Shown piece after piece: positions 1 to 11,620 of a DNA stretch of 64,000 nt (positions are counted from its first letter, which is position 1; each line of letters starts with the position of its first letter). The translations under genes and the position numbers were made by a program. Source of the stretch: Enchytraeus crypticus (lineage: Eukaryota > Annelida > Clitellata > Enchytraeida > Enchytraeidae); assembly GCA_905160935.1 (NCBI GenBank), contig CAJHZI010000649.1, positions 1 through 64,000 of the forward strand. The letters run 5' to 3'. The notes under the pieces were generated by a model. That model had not been told where the DNA came from and did no database searches. It saw nothing but the letters and a program-made list of their open reading frames with translations.

Positions 1-445
1 GGCTGACGCAATACTGAGCAGGAACTGGATTTAACTCGATCATTTGCACGTGTGATGTCGAGGTGTGAAGTTTTGATGTGTGTGACAAAACCGCATGGTG
101 AGTTTGATCATTTAAAAACTCATAATTATATATCTATATTGAAATAGATAGGTTTAATTATTTTGATGTTATCATATATTATTCATCCCTCCTAACATAA
201 TTTACTTCGTCCCAACTTTTTTCTCTACTTTTAGGTAGTGCTATATAGGCTAAAAATTGCCAATTTTTTTATAATTTAAATTTCGACCCATAACATATAT
301 TTAGTTAAGCGAAATGAAATAATTTTCTACACTATTTATATTGAAGAAGATAAATTATTAGTATTATAATTTACATTAGTAGTAGGTCTATATGAAGCAT
401 TTTTGTGGATAGGGCCTATGTATATTAGTATTAAGTCAGTCTCTC

Positions 446-536
446 CCAGTGCACTGCCTACCGGCTGGTCCATGGTATAAAAGGCCTCCACTCTTCTCTG
501 TCTTTCGTTTACCTCTTCATGTTCACATATAAGCAG
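446..536 (-). mobile_element. LINE 3'-end fragment (PWTC-type family), left arm
   Basis: On the minus strand it encodes a frame like CEHEEVNERQRRVEAFYTMD ending in the family terminus CCATGGACCAGCCGGTAGGC followed by AGTGCACTGGGAGAGA. Only the last ~90 bases of the element are present. Confidence 0.75.
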
Positions 537-629
537 GGCATGATTTGACTGGTGGGTGCCCGGGGGCCCTGCTTCTTCGAGAAAATAAATTAGTGAGTGA
601 TGGTTGCGGCTTATGTTATGTACCATAAT

Positions 630-699
630 ATGTACGGTCTTCCAAGGTGGTCACCCAACCATGTACTAACCGATGCCGACTTAGCTTAACTTCGATTGT
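630..699 (-). repeat. 5S rRNA-derived fragment (left arm)
   Basis: On the minus strand it reads GAAGTTAAGC, GTCGG, GGTTAGTACATGG, TTGGGTGACC and ACCTTGGAAGACCG in order. This is the 3' half of eukaryotic 5S rRNA, including the internal-promoter box C region. The 5' half is absent and changes are scattered, so it is not a functional 5S gene; it may be part of a 5S-derived SINE. Confidence 0.8.
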
Positions 700-2020
700 T
701 GACGCGCAACTTTAAGTTATAAATTAAATTTAGATTTTAAAAGATAGAAAGGACTTATTAGCTTATATTCTACTAACTTTTTCTTTAATTTTAACTCCCA
801 AAAAATTAATTTTAAATTAATTTAAATTTTAACTTTCAAACATTTTGAGACTCTGGTTAGCCCCTTTTAGTGGGGGCCAGGCCCCTCCAGAAATACGGTC
901 CTGCAAAGTTGATCTTTAAATCAGATTACATTCCTAATTTTTGTCTTCCTCCGGTTCTCTTTTTCCCCATTCTCCCATATTTGACCTCTTAGAAAACTGC
1001 CCCCTCCCCTAGAATAATAATAAGAAATAAAGGTATATCGTCCGTTTCCTCATACAAGGATGATGTCAGGGACGTCATAATATAATGTGTCCTATCTTCG
1101 TAATTCTTATACATTTAATCAACTCTCAACTGATTGTATCTTTATGAAGCATTGTTGTGTTGATGTAGTGGATTGATTGATTATAAGATAGAATCTGTAA
1201 GGAGATTAGTGATGACATTTAATGTATTGATTTTAATGATCAGATTAGATACGTACTAGATATGATCATGTTAGATACCTATATTATTTCATATAGAGGC
1301 CTACCTTCCTGTAATTTCTATACAAGTTTGCCCTACTAATATTGTTGTATCTATTTATACATTTTATTCAAACCCTCCCTGTAGGCTGTTAGCATGTCAA
1401 TGCAGGGCAGGTTTTACCATGAAGCACTTTCAGCACATGCTAAGGGCCGCCCAGCTATAGGGGGTCCCTAGATTTCTTTAAAAAATTTCTTTTAGCTTAA
1501 AAGGGTTACCACTATTCTGAAACTATGAACTTAAGATAATTTTTAAAGCCATACTTTACAACAAAATTTATTCCTAAATACTATAGTCTTTGGCAATAAT
1601 ATTAAATAATATTAATCCAATTGAAGACCTATTTGGAATTTATTGGTTGTCTAAAGATTATCTAGTAGTGGGCAATATGCATTGTAAGTTGTAACCAAAT
1701 TACTTCATTAAGCTGAGATATGATTATATAGGCCTATAGGCCTACACTACTATTTCCGGACTGTGGTTAACATGTGAACTATTGCTACCTTTTCATTGTA
1801 TTATATTATCCACTGTATTTTGTAACTATTTGGATCTGGTTGATTTTCATATCTAGTAAAATATATTCAGGCATTAAGGGGTAATGGTTAGGTTTAGGGT
1901 ACGATTTTTTGGGTCCTTCTTGCACAGGTGCTTCAGGCCGTCCAAAGTCTAAATCCGGCACTAGTCATATCTAGATTATTCTGTCTAAAAGTGCATGCAC
2001 AAAATACTATCTTTAGCAAC
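700..2020. other. Non-genic AT-rich stretch (left arm)
   Basis: No exon or intact element is seen. A short piece at about 1036-1080 (CGTCCGTTTCCTCAT, GATGTCAGGGACGTC) resembles a related piece at 26943-26995 and may be an old SINE tail. The mirror stretch is 22080-23400. Confidence 0.5.
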
Positions 2021-2021
2021 A

Positions 2022-2488
2022 ATTGAATTTGAATTATGCGGGTAATTTAAATTATGCTGGTAATTTAAATTATGCTGGTAATTTAAATTATGCTGGTAAT
2101 TTAAATTATGCTGGTAATTTAAATTATGCTGGTAATTTAAATTATGCTGGTAATTTGAATTATGCTGGTAATTTGAATTATGCTGGTAATTTAAATTATG
2201 CTGGTAATTTGAATTATGCTGGTAATTTAAATTATGCTGGTAATTTAAATTATGCTGGTAATTTAAATTATGCTGGTAATTTAAATTATGCTGGTAATTT
2301 AAATTATGCTGGTAATTTAAATTATGCTGGTAATTTAAATTATGCTGGTAATTTGAATTATGCTGGTAATTTGAATTATGCTGGTAATTTAAATTATGCT
2401 GGTAATTTAAATTATGCTGGTAATTTAAATTATGCTGGTAATTTAAATTATGCTGGTAATTTAAATTATGCTGGTAATTTGAATTCAC
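2022..2488 (+). repeat. 18-bp minisatellite, about 26 copies
   Basis: Head-to-tail repeats of AATTATGCTGGTAATTTA; the only common variant is an A/G change in the last positions. Because 18 is a multiple of three, open frames persist on both strands (repeating NLNYAG on plus, NYQHNL on minus), but nothing else suggests coding. Confidence 0.97.
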
Positions 2489-2960
2489 TGTGTTGACATG
2501 AGCCATCTCTATGGAATGCCTGCCTGCTCCTATTAAAGAATGGGCTAATTTTTATGATTTTAAAAAATTGTGTAAAGTTTTTCCGTCTCATGAATTTTAG
2601 AACTCCCATTTTAATAGGATTGTTAATATAATTTACTGAATTTATCGCTGATAGTTTACCTTTAATTTATTAACACAACTATTGTAGTTCATTATTAATA
2701 ATATTTTTGTCTCAATTCTTTTAAATGATGTAGGTTCAAGCATTAGGTTAACTTTATTATCTGTATTAACCTAAATGCCTTGCAGTTGATGTGCCAGTGA
2801 CCCACAAACCATTGTTCACTCTTGCAGGTTTTTGGTTATTCTTGAGTTATTCTGTAACGTGTCTGTTTGAAAGAAAGAAAGAAATAAATAATTAGATTAT
2901 TAAATTATTGAGATATACTTTTTGATTTTAGTTGATGATTATGGCGTAATTATGTTTTGA

Positions 2961-3214
2961 ATTAAGGTGAACTTTGCAATTAGATTAAATAATGACTTAA
3001 CCTAGAAAATTATGTAATATTAGACGTTGTGTATTTTAAACTTCAGCTAGGAATTTTACTTGGGTACAGTGATAAAGCTTGAGTGATATTAAGGTGAACT
3101 TTGCAATTAGATTAAATAATGACTTAACCTAGAAAATTATGTAATATTAGACGTTGTGTATTTTAAACTTCAGCTAGGAATTTTACTTGGGTACAGTGAT
3201 AAAGCTTGAGTGAT
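2961..3214 (+). repeat. 127-bp tandem duplication
   Basis: Two adjacent, essentially identical 127-bp copies beginning with AAGGTGAACTTTGCAATTAG; the second starts at 3091. Confidence 0.95.
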
Positions 3215-3349
3215 ATTAATTTTCATTGCTTCCGCCGTTAGATGATTAAACTTAGTTATTATCTGTATTGAAATTAATTTAAATACAGAAGAGATTACAT
3301 AGATCTTGTATATCAGTGATTAAAGAGATTTTGTGTTTTAGATTTTTGT

Positions 3350-3480
3350 ATTAAAAAAGCTAATGTTAATGTCAGTTTCCTCATTCGAAGGCGATGTCAG
3401 TGACGGGCGAGTCCAGGATTTGAACCCCGCACATACTGAACCGCGGTCGAGTATCCTACTAACATCGTCACTGGCTCCAG
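3350..3480 (-). mobile_element. tRNA-derived SINE (family S), left arm
   Basis: On the minus strand GGAGCCAGTGACGATG is followed after about 40 bases by a Pol III B-box GGGGTTCAAATCC and a 3' body CTCGCCCGTCACTGACATCG, then GAGGAAACTGACATTAACAT. Relatives are at 25430, 36222, 45429, 52880 and 58169. Confidence 0.75.
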
Positions 3481-3825
3481 ACAACGACAATATTAGGCCT
3501 ATTGGCAATGTTATAGATATTGTATTAAAGGTTTTAATGATTTCAGTGAAGTACGTGTTCATGGTTTATTGTTGGTTTTTGTATGTGTGCACTACGGAGA
3601 TTAAGCTCAGACAGTGTGGAGGTTTTGTCTCTGGATGGCTTGGAGTCTCTACTCGCTGTCGATATGATATTTGGAGTTCTTCTTTTCTGGAGCCACAGAT
3701 AATGTGATACAAGTCAGCTTGCTTGTTTATTTAAGCTGATTTAATTATATATGTTTATTGCGACTTCTGAAAGTTGACTGAGTAGAGAGTGTATTGATGT
3801 AGATTTTTCGTGTAGTACATGTAGT

Positions 3826-4204
3826 TTATTTCCCCGTGTTGTGCTCGGGTGTGGTTGGACCATTGCAGAATAGGGCAACCGCAAACAATCTGCCGCGTGC
3901 ACGTCAGAGGCGACTTAAGGCAGGAGCTGAGGATGGCAAGAGGGGACCCACCTCTCAACGAAATATTTTCCCCCATAATTAAATAGTAATTAATCCGTCA
4001 AACTGAGGAAGGCAACGGGAAACCACCTCAGAAGCCATATTTTTCCCAAGTTGTAGGCTACATAGGGTATGGATAAGGCATAGAATTTGTGAAGGGATTA
4101 AATTGTTGATCTAAGGAGTGCTCTTATGGAGCGAGAAAACAGTCTTTGAGTATGAATATGTACCTCGAACCTGCCACTTGGCAGTGCACTGAAGAAGAAG
4201 AAGA
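3826..4204 (+). mobile_element. SINE-like element (family D) with LINE-type 3' end
   Basis: A roughly 370-bp non-coding element beginning CCCCGTGTTGTGCTCGGGTG, with a central part GGCAACGGGAAACCACCTCAG. It ends in GAACCTGCCACTTGGCAG, then TGCACTGAAGAAGAAGAAG. The last ~35 bases match the terminus of the abundant PWTC-type LINE. Other copies are at 55358-55722 and, partly, at 57445 and 61490. Confidence 0.8.
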
Positions 4205-4205
4205 A

Positions 4206-5217
4206 GACATGTAGTTTTGACAGTTTAAATTTGTACATGAATCAGAAGGCAAATATCAAAATCCAGCAAAGATTCTCTGAGGAGGGTGAAATAGGACGGG
4301 GGGGGGGAGGTAAGACAGGGATGTTGTATTCCACCACCACTGTTTAATCTCTATGCAGTGACGGCAATGGTTAAGGCAATGGAAGGTATTGAGGAAGGAA
4401 TAACTATTGGAGATAAATTGCTGAAAGGTGTGAGGTTTGCAGATGATCAAGGTATGCTCGCTAGTACAGAAGCAGGATTGCAAAAGGTTATGGATAGTCT
4501 GAATGTCACAGTATTATGAAATGGCATGAAGATTAATATAAAGAAGACAAAGGTTATGAGAGTGTCTAGGAGTCACAGGGATGTAAATATTACATTGAAT
4601 AATACGCTACTAGAACAGGTATGAAGCATTAAATATATGAGACGCACCATCACGGATGATAGGAAGTGTGAAACGTAAGTAAAATGTAGAATTGCTCAGG
4701 GGAAGAGGCTTTTGGCAACAGAAAAGAACTAACAAATGTTTTTGGGAAAAACACAAAGATAAAGATTGTGAAAACGTTGGTCTGGTTGACCCTTCTGTAT
4801 GTATTTGAAACGTAGATATTAAAGAAAGAAGGTGGCAGGAAACTATAAGCATCGGAAATATGGTTAAGGAGTAGATAGGAAAAGATAGTTGGACTGACAA
4901 AGTTTCAAATCAAGAAGTTTTTAAAAGAGTCTGTAAAGATAGACAGTCGGTAGAAGACTTTCTTCTTCTTGTGATAAAAATTAGAAAGAAAAGCTGGATA
5001 GAATATATCATAAGGGCGGATGGTTTGCTAAAGGATGTAATAGAAGGAATAAAGAGAGGGAAAGAGTAAGAGGAAGACCGAGACATGGGATGCTGGATGA
5101 TCTTATAACAAATTCATGTATAGAGATGAAAACGAAGGCTGAGGATAGAATTGAGTGGAAGAGTTACGTGCCATGGACCTGCCGTTAGGCAGTGCAGTAG
5201 AAGAAGAAGTTTCGACA
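4206..5217 (+). pseudogene. Degenerate LINE reverse transcriptase, 5'-truncated (left arm)
   Basis: With several stops and shifts, the plus strand encodes a reverse-transcriptase palm: an RQGC motif, PLFNLYAVTAMVKAMEG, then VRFADDQGMLASTEAGLQK (the catalytic F/YADD box) and NGMKINIKKTKVMRVSRS. It ends in a C-terminal GRPRHGMLDDL-like segment and PWTC plus stop. This is the common insect endonuclease/reverse-transcriptase LINE type. The terminus GGCAGTGCAGT is followed by AGAAGAAGAAG. The frame is broken repeatedly, so it is a dead copy. Confidence 0.85.
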
Positions 5218-5570
5218 GTAATTAATTTCTTGAGTAAAGCTTTGCTTCACTTCAGTGCAAGAATTCGAATAGAGAAGTTAATCAAGAGGACAGTAACTCA
5301 CTTCTTTTCTTTTTTGTATATTTCAAGAGATTTCTTATTTTTCTTCAATTATGCCAGGTATTAAATTAGTACTGATCTGCTTTGAGCCATAAAATTGATA
5401 TTCTTCTTTTCTGCTGTTTTGTGTGACTTTCACCGTTTGCTAATTTCAAAAAGCCTGCTCTCATTGGATGACGCTCTGTATTGTTGATACCTAGTGATAT
5501 CTTATAGTACTTGAGATTAGTACTTCGGCTGCCCTTTTGTACATGTAGTTTCTCTCTCTCTCTCGTTCTT

Positions 5571-6115
5571 AGTGCACTGCCTATTGGCAGGTCCATGGCA
5601 TATAACTCCTCCACATATTTCTGTCCTCTGCCTTTTTTATATCAGAGTATGAAGTAGTTATTAAATCATCCAACATCCCAAGTCTCGGTCTTCCACTAAT
5701 CTTTTTTCCTGCCATTCTTCCCTCAATTACCTCTTTCAACAAATCTTTCCCTTTCAGTTCATGACAGGACAGGTACTTTTCAGTACCCAGCCAGTTCGTA
5801 TTTCTATTCCTTATGATATCTCTCAATTGTCTCTTTATTATATAACTCATGTTTAGCACTTCTTCGTACATGTAAGTAAGTTGGTCAGTCCATTTGGTCT
5901 TCGCCATTGTTGTCCATAGCCATAATTCGAATGCTTCTAGTTCTCTAATAGCTTCCTATCTTAACGTCCATGTTTCACAACAGTTCAATAGGTTGGTCCG
6001 CAATGAAGTCCTAACAAGCTTTATCTTCCTGGCTTTCTTCGCACATTTAGTTGGTAATTCCTTCCTCTTACTGGAGGCCTCTTTTTGCATTTTATTTCGG
6101 TTCCACATTTTTTAG
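5571..6115 (-). pseudogene. LINE 3' fragment with 108-codon open frame (left arm)
   Basis: The minus strand encodes, with one early break, LLNCCETWTLR, then LEAFELWLWTTMAKTKWTDQ, a WLG motif and GRPRLGMLDDLIT, ending MPWTCQ and TAG. This is the C-terminal region downstream of the catalytic palm in LINE reverse transcriptases. A (CT)n run at 5551-5565, a GA tail in element orientation, follows the terminus. Confidence 0.85.
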
Positions 6116-6394
6116 TTTATTTTTCTAAAGTAGTCTAAGTTTCGATTGCTTAGACTGCCTTGTCCTTATTCATGTTGTATTGAGATTGTGCATATATCTG
6201 TTTGATATTGCTAATGTGTGTCTGTCGTGAATGATGACTGTAGTTGTCTCTTCTCTTGCGTGACTTCACGTGCTTGCTGTTGGAAGCAATCCTCAATTGT
6301 TATGGTTCTGGAAATTTAACGTCCGGAGGAGGATTTATGACTTAATTGGAGCGGCCGAGCTTTAACACTCAGTGTTAATGATGTGCTTGTATTT

Positions 6395-7530
6395 ATGTTT
6401 GGCTTGGCCATGTGCAAAATGAGGTAGCTCGGTGTTCTCTCGGAGGAGTGAAGCTTGAGCCTTCTTTCCATACTGTGATTTGTAAATTGTGATCAGTGAA
6501 GTGTGAAGTGATATGATCAGTAAAATGGTAAGTGTTAAGTGTTTGTATGGCTTGGCCGTTTACCAAGTGAGGTCGCTCGGAGGAGCGAAGCTTGGGCCTT
6601 CTTTTCATATAGTAATCTGTGAATTGTGATCAGTGAAGTGATAAGTGAATTGTGATCAATTAAGTGTAAAGTGTTTGTATGGCTTGGCCGCTTACCAAGT
6701 GAGGTAGCTCGGTGTTCTCTCGGAGGAGTGAAGCTTGAGCCTTCTTTCCATGCTCTGATTTGTAAATTGTGATCATTGAAGTGTTAAGTGATTTGATCAG
6801 TAAAGTGGTAAGTGTTAAGTGTTTGTATGGCTTGGCCGTTTACCAAGTGAGGTAGCTCGGTGTTCTCTCGGAGGAGTGAAGCTTGAGCCTTCTTTCTATA
6901 CTGTGATTTATGAAATGTGATCAGTGAAGTGTTAAGTGCTGTGATCAGTAAAGTGTTGGATATTAAGTGTTTGTATGGCTTGGCCATGTGTCAAGTGAGG
7001 TAGCTCGGTGTTCTCTCGGAGGAGTGAAGCTTGAGCCTTCTTTCCATACTGTGCTTTGTGAACTGAGATCAGTGAAGTGTTAAGTGTTGTGATGAGTGAA
7101 GTGTTAAGTGTTTGTATGGCTTGGCCATGTGTCAAGTGAGGTAGCTCGGTGTTCTCTCGGAGGAGTGAAGCTTGAGCCTTCTTTCCATACTGTGATTTGC
7201 GAATTGTGATCAGTGATGTGATAAGTGCTGTGATCAGTGAAGTCTTACGTGATTTGATCAGTAAAGTGGTATTAAATGTTTGTATGGCTTGGCCGTTTAC
7301 CAAAGGAGGTAGCTCGGTGTTTACTCGGAGGAGTGAAGCTTGAGCCTTCTTTCCATACTGTGATTTGTAAATTATGATCATTGAAGTGAAAAGTGAATTG
7401 TGATCAATTAAGTGTTAAGTGATTTGATCAGTGAAGTCTTGGGTGTTAAGTGTTTGTATGGCTTGGCCGTGTACCAAGTGAGGTAGCTCGGTGTTCTCTC
7501 GGAGGAGTGAAGCTTGAGCCTTCTTTCCAT
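6395..7530 (-). repeat. ~145-bp tandem satellite, about 8 copies (left arm)
   Basis: Each unit holds GTTTGTATGGCTTGGCC, AGGTAGCTCGGTGTTCTCTC, GGAGGAGTGAAGCTTGAGCC and then a variable spacer of short GTGATCAGTGAAGTGTTAAG words. Unit starts near 6397, 6541, 6672, 6821, 6969, 7110, 7278 and 7452 give periods of 131 to 174. Length variation sits in the spacer. Minus-strand open frames through it are a by-product of the repeat. Confidence 0.93.
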
Positions 7531-8430
7531 ACCTCGTATCTCGAACCTGTTTGTTGTTTTTCGCTGGTAATTGTGAAGTTGTTCACCTGGACCGCGTGTG
7601 AGTTCTCTCAACTTCTTAGTCATATTCTCAGAAGTGTTTTCTCCTCTTGAACACTGGCTGGAGTGCTCGTTAATTATGTGAGTTGAGATGTTTCGTGTAG
7701 AGATGAGATGCTCTGTAATTTGTATTGTCTGTGTCTGTTATTTTGTATGTTATTATTTTTCTACGAGTTACTATTCACTCTCGATTCGGAATTCGAATAG
7801 AGTAAGCTCTTTGAAGGTTTTTGTAGTTTTTTTACTTGTCCAATCACCGAGAGTTGTAAAGTGCGGGGCAGTTTGATGTTCGTAGATAGATGAACGTTGC
7901 TGTTCATTTTCTTTTTTCTAGTAACTTTTTTGAACGTACGAGTTATTGTCCTTTATGATACACTTCTCTCACTGCTCCAGTACAGTATTAACGATTCTTG
8001 TTTAGTTTATTGGTTAGCTGTGGTGCGCTTAGTCACGGTTTGTCATCGTGTGTTAGTAATTGTGTGCTGTGAGTGTTTTGTTTCCTCCCGAGAGTTCTCT
8101 TGTGGAGATGATGACAGCTTCGTCTGGCTGCAGGTTCTTCTTCTTCTTCGACCTCGAGCTGCTTCTGAGGATCTTTTGAACTGATCATGTATCGAGAACT
8201 TTGCGTTTTTTGGGTTTACTTTCCTTTTGATATCTTTTTCTTGGCCATTTTGCTTTAACTGTAGTTTTGCTTATGCCTTCGTTCTCTTTAAAAATCCAGC
8301 TTCTCCATCTTGTGTTTTAGGATTTTAAAAATCTAAAACCTGAAAAACCAATCATTGCACCCTCCTGTGTTGAATCAGGATGTTGTTCTGTTCAGGTTTT
8401 AAATATAGCCTAGTTGGTAGCGCGGATTGG
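7531..8430. other. Non-genic stretch (left arm)
   Basis: Several short open frames occur here (for example 62 and 95 codons on plus), but they have no recognisable domain and no splice context. The mirror stretch is 15713-16612. Confidence 0.5.
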
Positions 8431-8436
8431 AGTGGA

Positions 8437-8822
8437 CCTTTAGGAAAGAAGCTATATGGAAACTAGAGGCATTGGAAATGTGGATATGGAAAAGAATCGA
8501 AAGGATTAGTTGGACTCGAAAAGTAATAAATGAGGAAGTTCTGGAGAGAGTTGCAGAGATAGGCAGTTGATAAATGCATTAAGAAATAAAAGTAATGCAT
8601 AGAAAAAAGGTTTGGATGAAACTCGTTCTAATGGGGGAAAGTCTACTAAATGAGGTCATAGAAGACAGAATGTAAGGAATTAGAGACAGAGACAGGCCTA
8701 AAATGGGAATGTTAGATGATTTACAGATCCACTCATATGTGGGCATGAAGAGGAAAGAGGAAGACAGAGAAGAGTGAAGGGGTTATATACCATGGACCTG
8801 CCAGTATGCAGTGCTCTAAGAG
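8437..8822 (+). mobile_element. LINE 3' fragment (left arm)
   Basis: It begins GGAGTGGACCTTTAGGAAAG and passes through GAGGCATTGGAAATGTGGAT and a GAATGTTAGATGATTTACAG-type core, to the terminus CCATGGACCTGCCAGTATGC then AGTGCTCTAAGAGA. It is non-coding because of stops. About 100 codons of the reverse-transcriptase tail are represented. Confidence 0.8.
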
Positions 8823-8974
8823 ATAGGTAATAGCACATTTTAAAGCAAATTACGAGCTAATCTGAAGTTAAAATGAGATAAAATTAATCTTTACTTCAGA
8901 AGTCTCACAAAATTTATTAATTTGAAGTTAATATTTTTAGATTAGAAATTTTTCTGCTGTAAATTGTGGAAATA

Positions 8975-9062
8975 TATGTGTGCAAATGAAGAGGAAGGCG
9001 GAAGACAGAGAAGAATGGAGGCGTTATGTACCATGGACCTGCCGGTAGGCAGTGCACTAAGA
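8975..9062 (+). mobile_element. Short LINE 3' terminus (left arm)
   Basis: Only the last ~90 bases: AATGAAGAGGAAGGCGGAAG to the intact terminus CCATGGACCTGCCGGTAGGC, then AGTGCACTAAGAGAAAGAGA. Confidence 0.8.
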
Positions 9063-9079
9063 GAAAGAGAAATTGTGAA

Positions 9080-9520
9080 TGTATTCAGAAAATTTAGTAT
9101 TACTTCCTTGAATATATATTTATCTTTTATTTATTGAATTAATAATGTTTTATTAATGAAGTATTTCTTCATAATTATGCTATTTGATAATTTATATTGT
9201 TATTTTTACATTGTTATTATTTAGTAGTTTAAATAGCAAATAATTATTGTATATCTTATAAACTAAAATAAATTACTTAATCAATATTTATAATATGCAT
9301 GTTCTGTATAGCACGCTGCTTGTACAGAATCCAGGACTGCTGGTCTACATCTCAAAGAGTGGTAATGAATAGATGATATCCTGTGATGTCCAAGTCGTTG
9401 CGAACTATGATTTGATTGCTTTTGAATTTTTTAAAATATCTACTTTCAGCTTGTGTCTTCCAAAGCGACAAACTGGTCGATGATATCCCACTTCCTCTTT
9501 GTTAGAGATCTTCACTAAAG
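9080..9520. other. AT-rich non-genic stretch (left arm)
   Basis: Nothing recognised. The mirror stretch is 14623-15063. Confidence 0.5.
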
Positions 9521-9524
9521 GCTT

Positions 9525-11620
9525 ATATGTGTTTATGCTTGTATGTGTTTATGCGTGTATGTGTTGATGCTTGTATGTGTTGATGCTTGTATGTGTTCAT
9601 GCTTATGTGTGTTTATGCTTGTATGTTTTGATGCTTGTATGTGTTTATGCTTGTATGTGTTTATGCTTGTATGTGTTAATGCTTGTATGTTTTGATGCTT
9701 GTATGTGTTTATGCTTGTATGTTTTGATGCTTGAATTTGTTTATGCTCGTATGTGTTGATGCTTGTATGTGTTGATGCTTGAATGTGTTGATGTTAGTAC
9801 GTGTATGTGTTGATGCTTATATGTGTTGATGTTTCAATGTGTTAATCCTTGTATGTGTTGATGCTTCAAGGTATTGATGCTAGTACGTGTATGTGTTGAT
9901 GCTTGTATGTGTTGATGCTTGTATGTGTTGATGCTTCTTTGTGTTGGTGCTTGAATGTGTTGATGCTTGAATGTGTTGATGCTTTTATGTGTTTATGCTT
10001 GTATGTGCTGATGCTTGTATGTGTTGATGCTTGTATGTGTTGAAGCTTGTATACGTTTATGCTTGTATGTGTTGATGCATGTATGTGTTGATGCTTGTAT
10101 GTGTTGAAGCTTCTCCATGTATGTGTTGATGTTTGTATGTGTTGATGCTTGAATGTGTTGATGCTTGTATGTGTTGATGCATGTATGTGTTGATGCTTGT
10201 ATGTGTTGATATTTGTATGTGTTGAAGCTTGTACGGGATGTATGTGTTGATGCTTGTATGTGTTGTTGCTTGTATGTGTTGATGCTTGTATGTGTTGATG
10301 CTTGTATGTGTTTATGCTTGTATGTGTTAATGCTTGCATGTTTTGATGCTTGTATGTGTTTATGCTTGTATGTTTTTGGAATGCTTGAATTTTGGTATGC
10401 TCGTATGTTGAATCTTGTATGTGTGATGCTTGAATTGTTGATGTTAGACTGTATGTTGTGATGCTTATATGTTTGATGGTTTCAATGGGTTCAATCCTTG
10501 TATGTGTTATGCTTCAAGGTATTGAGCTAGGACGGGTATGTGTTGACTTGTTAGTGTTGATGCTTGTATGTTTTGTTCTTCTGTTGTGTTGGTGCTTGAA
10601 GGTGTATATGCTTTTATTGTTATGCTTGTATTGTGTATGCTTGTATGTGTTGTGCTTGTATTTTGAAGTCTTGAGACGTTTATGCTTCTGTTTTGATGCA
10701 TGGATGTTTGACGGCTTGTTTGTGTTAAAGTCTGTATGTGGTTGAAACTTCTACCTGTATGTGGTTTGATGTTTGTATGTGTTGATGCTTGAATGTGTTG
10801 ATGCTTGTATGTGTTGATGCATGTATGTGTTGATGCTTGTATGTGTTGATGTTTGTATGTGTTGAAGCTTGTACGGGATGTATGTGTTGATGCTTGTATG
10901 TGTTGTTGCTTGTATGTGTTGATGCTTGTATGTGTTGATGCTTGTATGTGTTTATGCTTGTATGTTTTGATGCTTGAATTTGTTTATGCTCGTATGTGTT
11001 GATGCTTGTATGTGTTGATGCTTGAATGTGTTGATGTTAGTACGTGTATGTGTTGATGCTTATATGTGTTGATGTTTCAATGTGTTAATCCTTGTATGTG
11101 TTGATGCTTCAAGGTATTGATGCTAGTACGTGTATGTGTTGATGCTTGTATGTGTTGATGCTTGTATGTGTTGATGCTTCTTTGTGTTGGTGCTTGAATG
11201 TGTTGATGCTTGAATGTGTTGATGCTTTTATGTGTTTATGCTTGTATGTGTTGATGCTTGTATGTGTTGATGCTTGTATGTGTTGAAGCTTCTACATGTA
11301 TGTGTTGATGTTTGTATGTGTTGATGCTTGAATGTGTTGATGCTTGTATGTGTTGATGCATGTATGTGTTGATGCTTGTATGTGTTGATATTTGTATGTG
11401 TTGAAGCTTGTACGGGATGTATGTGTTGATGCTTGTATGTGTTGTTGCTTGTATGTGTTGATGCTTGTATGTGTTGATGCTTGTATGTGTTTATGCGTGT
11501 ATGTGTTTATGCTTGTATGTGTTGATGCCTGTATGTGTTGATGCTTGTATGTGTTGATTCTTGTATGTGTTGAAGCTTGTACATGTATGTGTTGATGTTT
11601 GTATGTGTTGATGCTTGAAT
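9525..11620 (+). repeat. 16-bp minisatellite (left arm), over 100 units
   Basis: Tandem TGTATGTGTTGATGCT with variants (TTTATGCT, GAATGTG, TACGTGTATG). Higher-order blocks repeat: a run containing GCTTGTACGGGATGTATGTG recurs near 10230, 10867 and 11405. Between about 10360 and 10770 the units are broken by many single-base insertions and deletions. Open frames here are repeat artefacts. Confidence 0.95.

Noticed and set aside
630..699. Functional 5S rRNA gene
   Set aside because: Only the 3' half is present with many changes.
1985..2506. Long open frames of 157 and 173 codons on opposite strands
   Set aside because: They arise because an 18-bp repeat keeps frame indefinitely; no start context, domain or non-repetitive coding sequence.
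5581..5907. 108-codon frame as a possible host gene
   Set aside because: Matches the C-terminal part of LINE reverse transcriptase and ends in the LINE terminus; duplicated with the palindrome.
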